From positions 1 through 10,153 of the forward strand of contig JAQIWT010001607.1 in assembly GCA_034696485.1 (NCBI GenBank): DNA of 10,153 bases, given 5' to 3'. Shown here in pieces: positions 8,751 to 10,153 of this stretch. The stretch is from Isohypsibius dastychi (Eukaryota > Tardigrada > Eutardigrada > Parachela > Isohypsibiidae). The translations under genes were made by a program, and so were the position numbers. The notes below the pieces were generated by a model. That model saw only the letters and a program-made list of their open reading frames with translations. It was not told the origin of the DNA and did no database searches. Within the stretch, counting starts at the first letter, position 1. Every line of letters starts with the position of its first letter.

Positions 8751-10153
8751 ATGATGCGACCGTCATCCTTGCGGCATATCCCAGCTTCGCTCGCAATCGC
8801 ATCAACATTGGGTACAATCGTATTGGTAGTATTGGGTCGTATTGGTAGTATTGGTATTGGTAGTATTTGCATCGTTTCGTATCGACTTCCATTTTCAAGC
8901 CTACCAAATCTGGCCCCTGGTGATGTTTGGAGGCTTCGTCTTCTGATCCTTAAATACAGGCTCTACTCTATGTTAGTACGTTCTGAGCGGAAACACGTTG
9001 TTTTCGTGTCCGTCCGGTGAAGCATTGTAGGCTGCTTCTGGAGAACATCGCCGCTTGGGATTTGCGATATCTATTTCGCGCAGGCTGAGCCAGCACAAGT
9101 TTCGCGTATCTTTCACCGCAGGAGCGAACATATACGTTGAGGAACGGATTTTTTCTAACGTAAGAGTCTTGATTTACCGAAAAGTGGAATGGATCAACGA
9201 GGGTAGCGAAGAGTATTCCAAAGACTGCTCGCCTGGTTCCTGCCCTTATTTACATCCATGGAGGAGGTTGGGTGTGTTCGAATCCCAGTATGTTCAAATG
9301 GTCTTAGTAAGTCCGTTTCGAAGCTCAATCAAATCAAGTTATTTCGCGAGCGAACAAGAAGTTTGCACCAAGTATCAGTTTCCGGTCAATGTAAAATGAA
9401 TCGGTGGCGAGTAGTATTTGTCCGAATATAGCGAAACGTGTCCGAAAATGGTCATTCTTGTTTCAGATGAGAGAGATGGGATGCATCGATATTTCACGGA
9501 AACATTGAATGCGGTGGTGGTTGCTGTTGATTACCGGAAAACTCCGGAGTATCCGTTTCCGGCTCCGTTCGATGACTGTGTTGCAGTTGTGAAATATACT
9601 CATCAGCATTCTCTGGAGCTGGGTGTCAACAGCACTTGTATCGCGATATGTGGGGATAGTGCTGGAGGAAATTTATCTGCTGCTGTAGCACTCAAGCTGA
9701 GAGATGAAGGTTCCAATCTTCTGAAAGCGCAGGTGACACATTATCGCAAAGCGTTTTGGTTGTTGTGTGCTCTTCTTGCATAGTTTGTTAATTGTGGAAA
9801 TTATTGAGTGGTTTGTCAAGTTGCTATCTGATGATTCGTGTGTAACAAAATGTGAATACTTGATTATCAATCGTTTTTTGCAATTTGATAATTATTTTTT
9901 TTCAGGTCCTGGTTTATCCGTCCGTACAGTTCGTAAAATTCCAGACCTCGTCATTTTTATCTACCTACCCACTATTGTCAGCTCCGGAATCTGCCTGGTG
10001 CGCTTTAACTTATTCTGGCGAAGACCCTTCGCTGACGGAAGCGATATTGGAAAATCGACAGGTCACCGAATCTGTTTACAGGCAAAACACGGTATTCCGT
10101 AGGACACCAAACGCAGCAGAATTCCGTAGGACACCCACCAAATCAATCAGACT
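8751..10153 (+). CDS. Arylacetamide deacetylase-like alpha/beta hydrolase, 3' end beyond window
   Basis: AADAC-family enzymes are ER-anchored serine esterases facing the lumen. Proposed exons are 8751-8975, 9031-9183, 9224-9287, 9467-9732 and 9906 to the edge; phases agree. Exon 1 encodes a hydrophobic signal anchor (residues 13-45) and then YRLPFSSLPNLAPGDVWRLR, like the Y.PLP....W(R/K)xR start of AADAC. Exon 2 gives LGFAISISRRL and RIFSNVRVLIYRK. Next come PALIYIHGGGW (oxyanion hole), VVVAVDYRKTPEYPFPAPFDDC, and CGDSAGGNLSAAVALKL with the nucleophile Ser. The last exon reads VLVYPSVQFVKF, then LTYSGEDPSLTEAILENRQV and VTESVY. HGGGW to VDYR spacing is normal only if the donor at 9288 (GTATGT) is used. 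Catalytic Asp and His lie outside the window. Oddities are a frame break before HGGGW, bridged here by a weak 40-nt intron, and a repeat-built anchor. The start could be ATG 8754. Confidence 0.83.
8819..8867 (+). repeat. CGTATTGGTAGTATTGG tandem repeat in the hydrolase signal anchor
   Basis: The 17-bp unit occurs at 8819-8835 and again at 8838-8854, followed by a partial copy to 8867. In frame it encodes VLVVLGRIGSIGIGSI, which makes up much of the predicted membrane anchor. Confidence 0.85.
9184..9223 (+). other. Candidate 40-nt intron, or site of a frameshift, in the hydrolase gene
   Basis: VRVLIYRK reads in one frame up to 9183, while TARLVPALIYIHGGGW reads one frame over from 9224. Removing 9184-9223 (GTGGAA...CCAAAG) joins them in phase 0 and gives a loop length close to that of AADAC. 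The donor and acceptor are both weak and 40 nt is near the minimum for nematode introns. A single-base insertion or assembly error would explain the same observation. Confidence 0.45.
10094..10135 (+). repeat. Duplicated 15-mer ATTCCGTAGGACACC
   Basis: Identical copies lie at 10094-10108 and 10121-10135, offset by 27 nt, so the hydrolase frame is kept and reads VFRRTPNAAEFRRTP. The array may continue past the window edge. Confidence 0.85.

Noticed and set aside
9160-9223. A 64-nt intron starting at GTAAGA in the hydrolase gene
   Set aside because: It restores frame and has a better donor, but would delete VRVLIYRK, a conserved strand of the AADAC fold; it is kept only as an alternative.
1-10153. 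Transposons, tRNA/rRNA genes or CRISPR arrays
   Set aside because: I looked for terminal inverted repeats, transposase or reverse transcriptase motifs, tRNA box sequences and regular spacer arrays, and saw none.

Overview
This window is nuclear DNA from an animal, most likely a nematode. The genes are split by short introns: 55-100 nt is typical, with a few of 150-180 nt. Acceptors are mostly of the TTTTCAG/ATTTCAG type. There is no bacterial-style operon, rRNA, tRNA, CRISPR array or mobile element. I found four protein-coding genes by joining exons whose reading frames and splice phases agree.

Layout. (1) 1-1805, minus strand: a TAB1-like gene (TAK1-binding protein 1, a PP2C-fold pseudophosphatase). 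Six exons are well supported between 1805 and 411. The continuation from 410 to 1 still shows TAB1-like sequence but carries in-frame stops and could not be resolved. (2) 1806-2359: the intergenic space between two head-to-head genes, with a GAAGCGGGG repeat and a 13-G tract. (3) 2360-6707, plus strand: a complete six-exon gene for the WASH-complex subunit WASHC2/FAM21, predicted at 1298 aa. It has the conserved head domain and a long disordered tail with nine acidic LFa motifs. (4) 6708-7334: convergent intergenic space with one AATAAA signal. (5) 7335-8355, minus strand: a complete two-exon gene for a 320-aa protein with two N-terminal membrane helices, which I do not recognise. (6) 8356-8750: divergent intergenic space. 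(7) 8751 to the window end, plus strand: the 5' part of an arylacetamide deacetylase/hormone-sensitive-lipase family alpha/beta hydrolase, with a signal anchor, HGGGW oxyanion motif and GDSAGG nucleophile motif. It is cut off by the window edge before the catalytic Asp and His.

The genes do not form an evident pathway. TAB1 belongs to TAK1 kinase signalling, WASHC2 to endosomal actin and retromer sorting, and the AADAC-like enzyme to ER-lumen ester hydrolysis. The points most worth checking are the stop-containing TAB1 tail, a 57-nt intron in WASHC2 that keeps the reading frame when retained, a frame break just before HGGGW in the hydrolase, the G-rich divergent promoter, and the unrecognised two-helix membrane protein. 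I saw nothing that qualifies as a new biological system.
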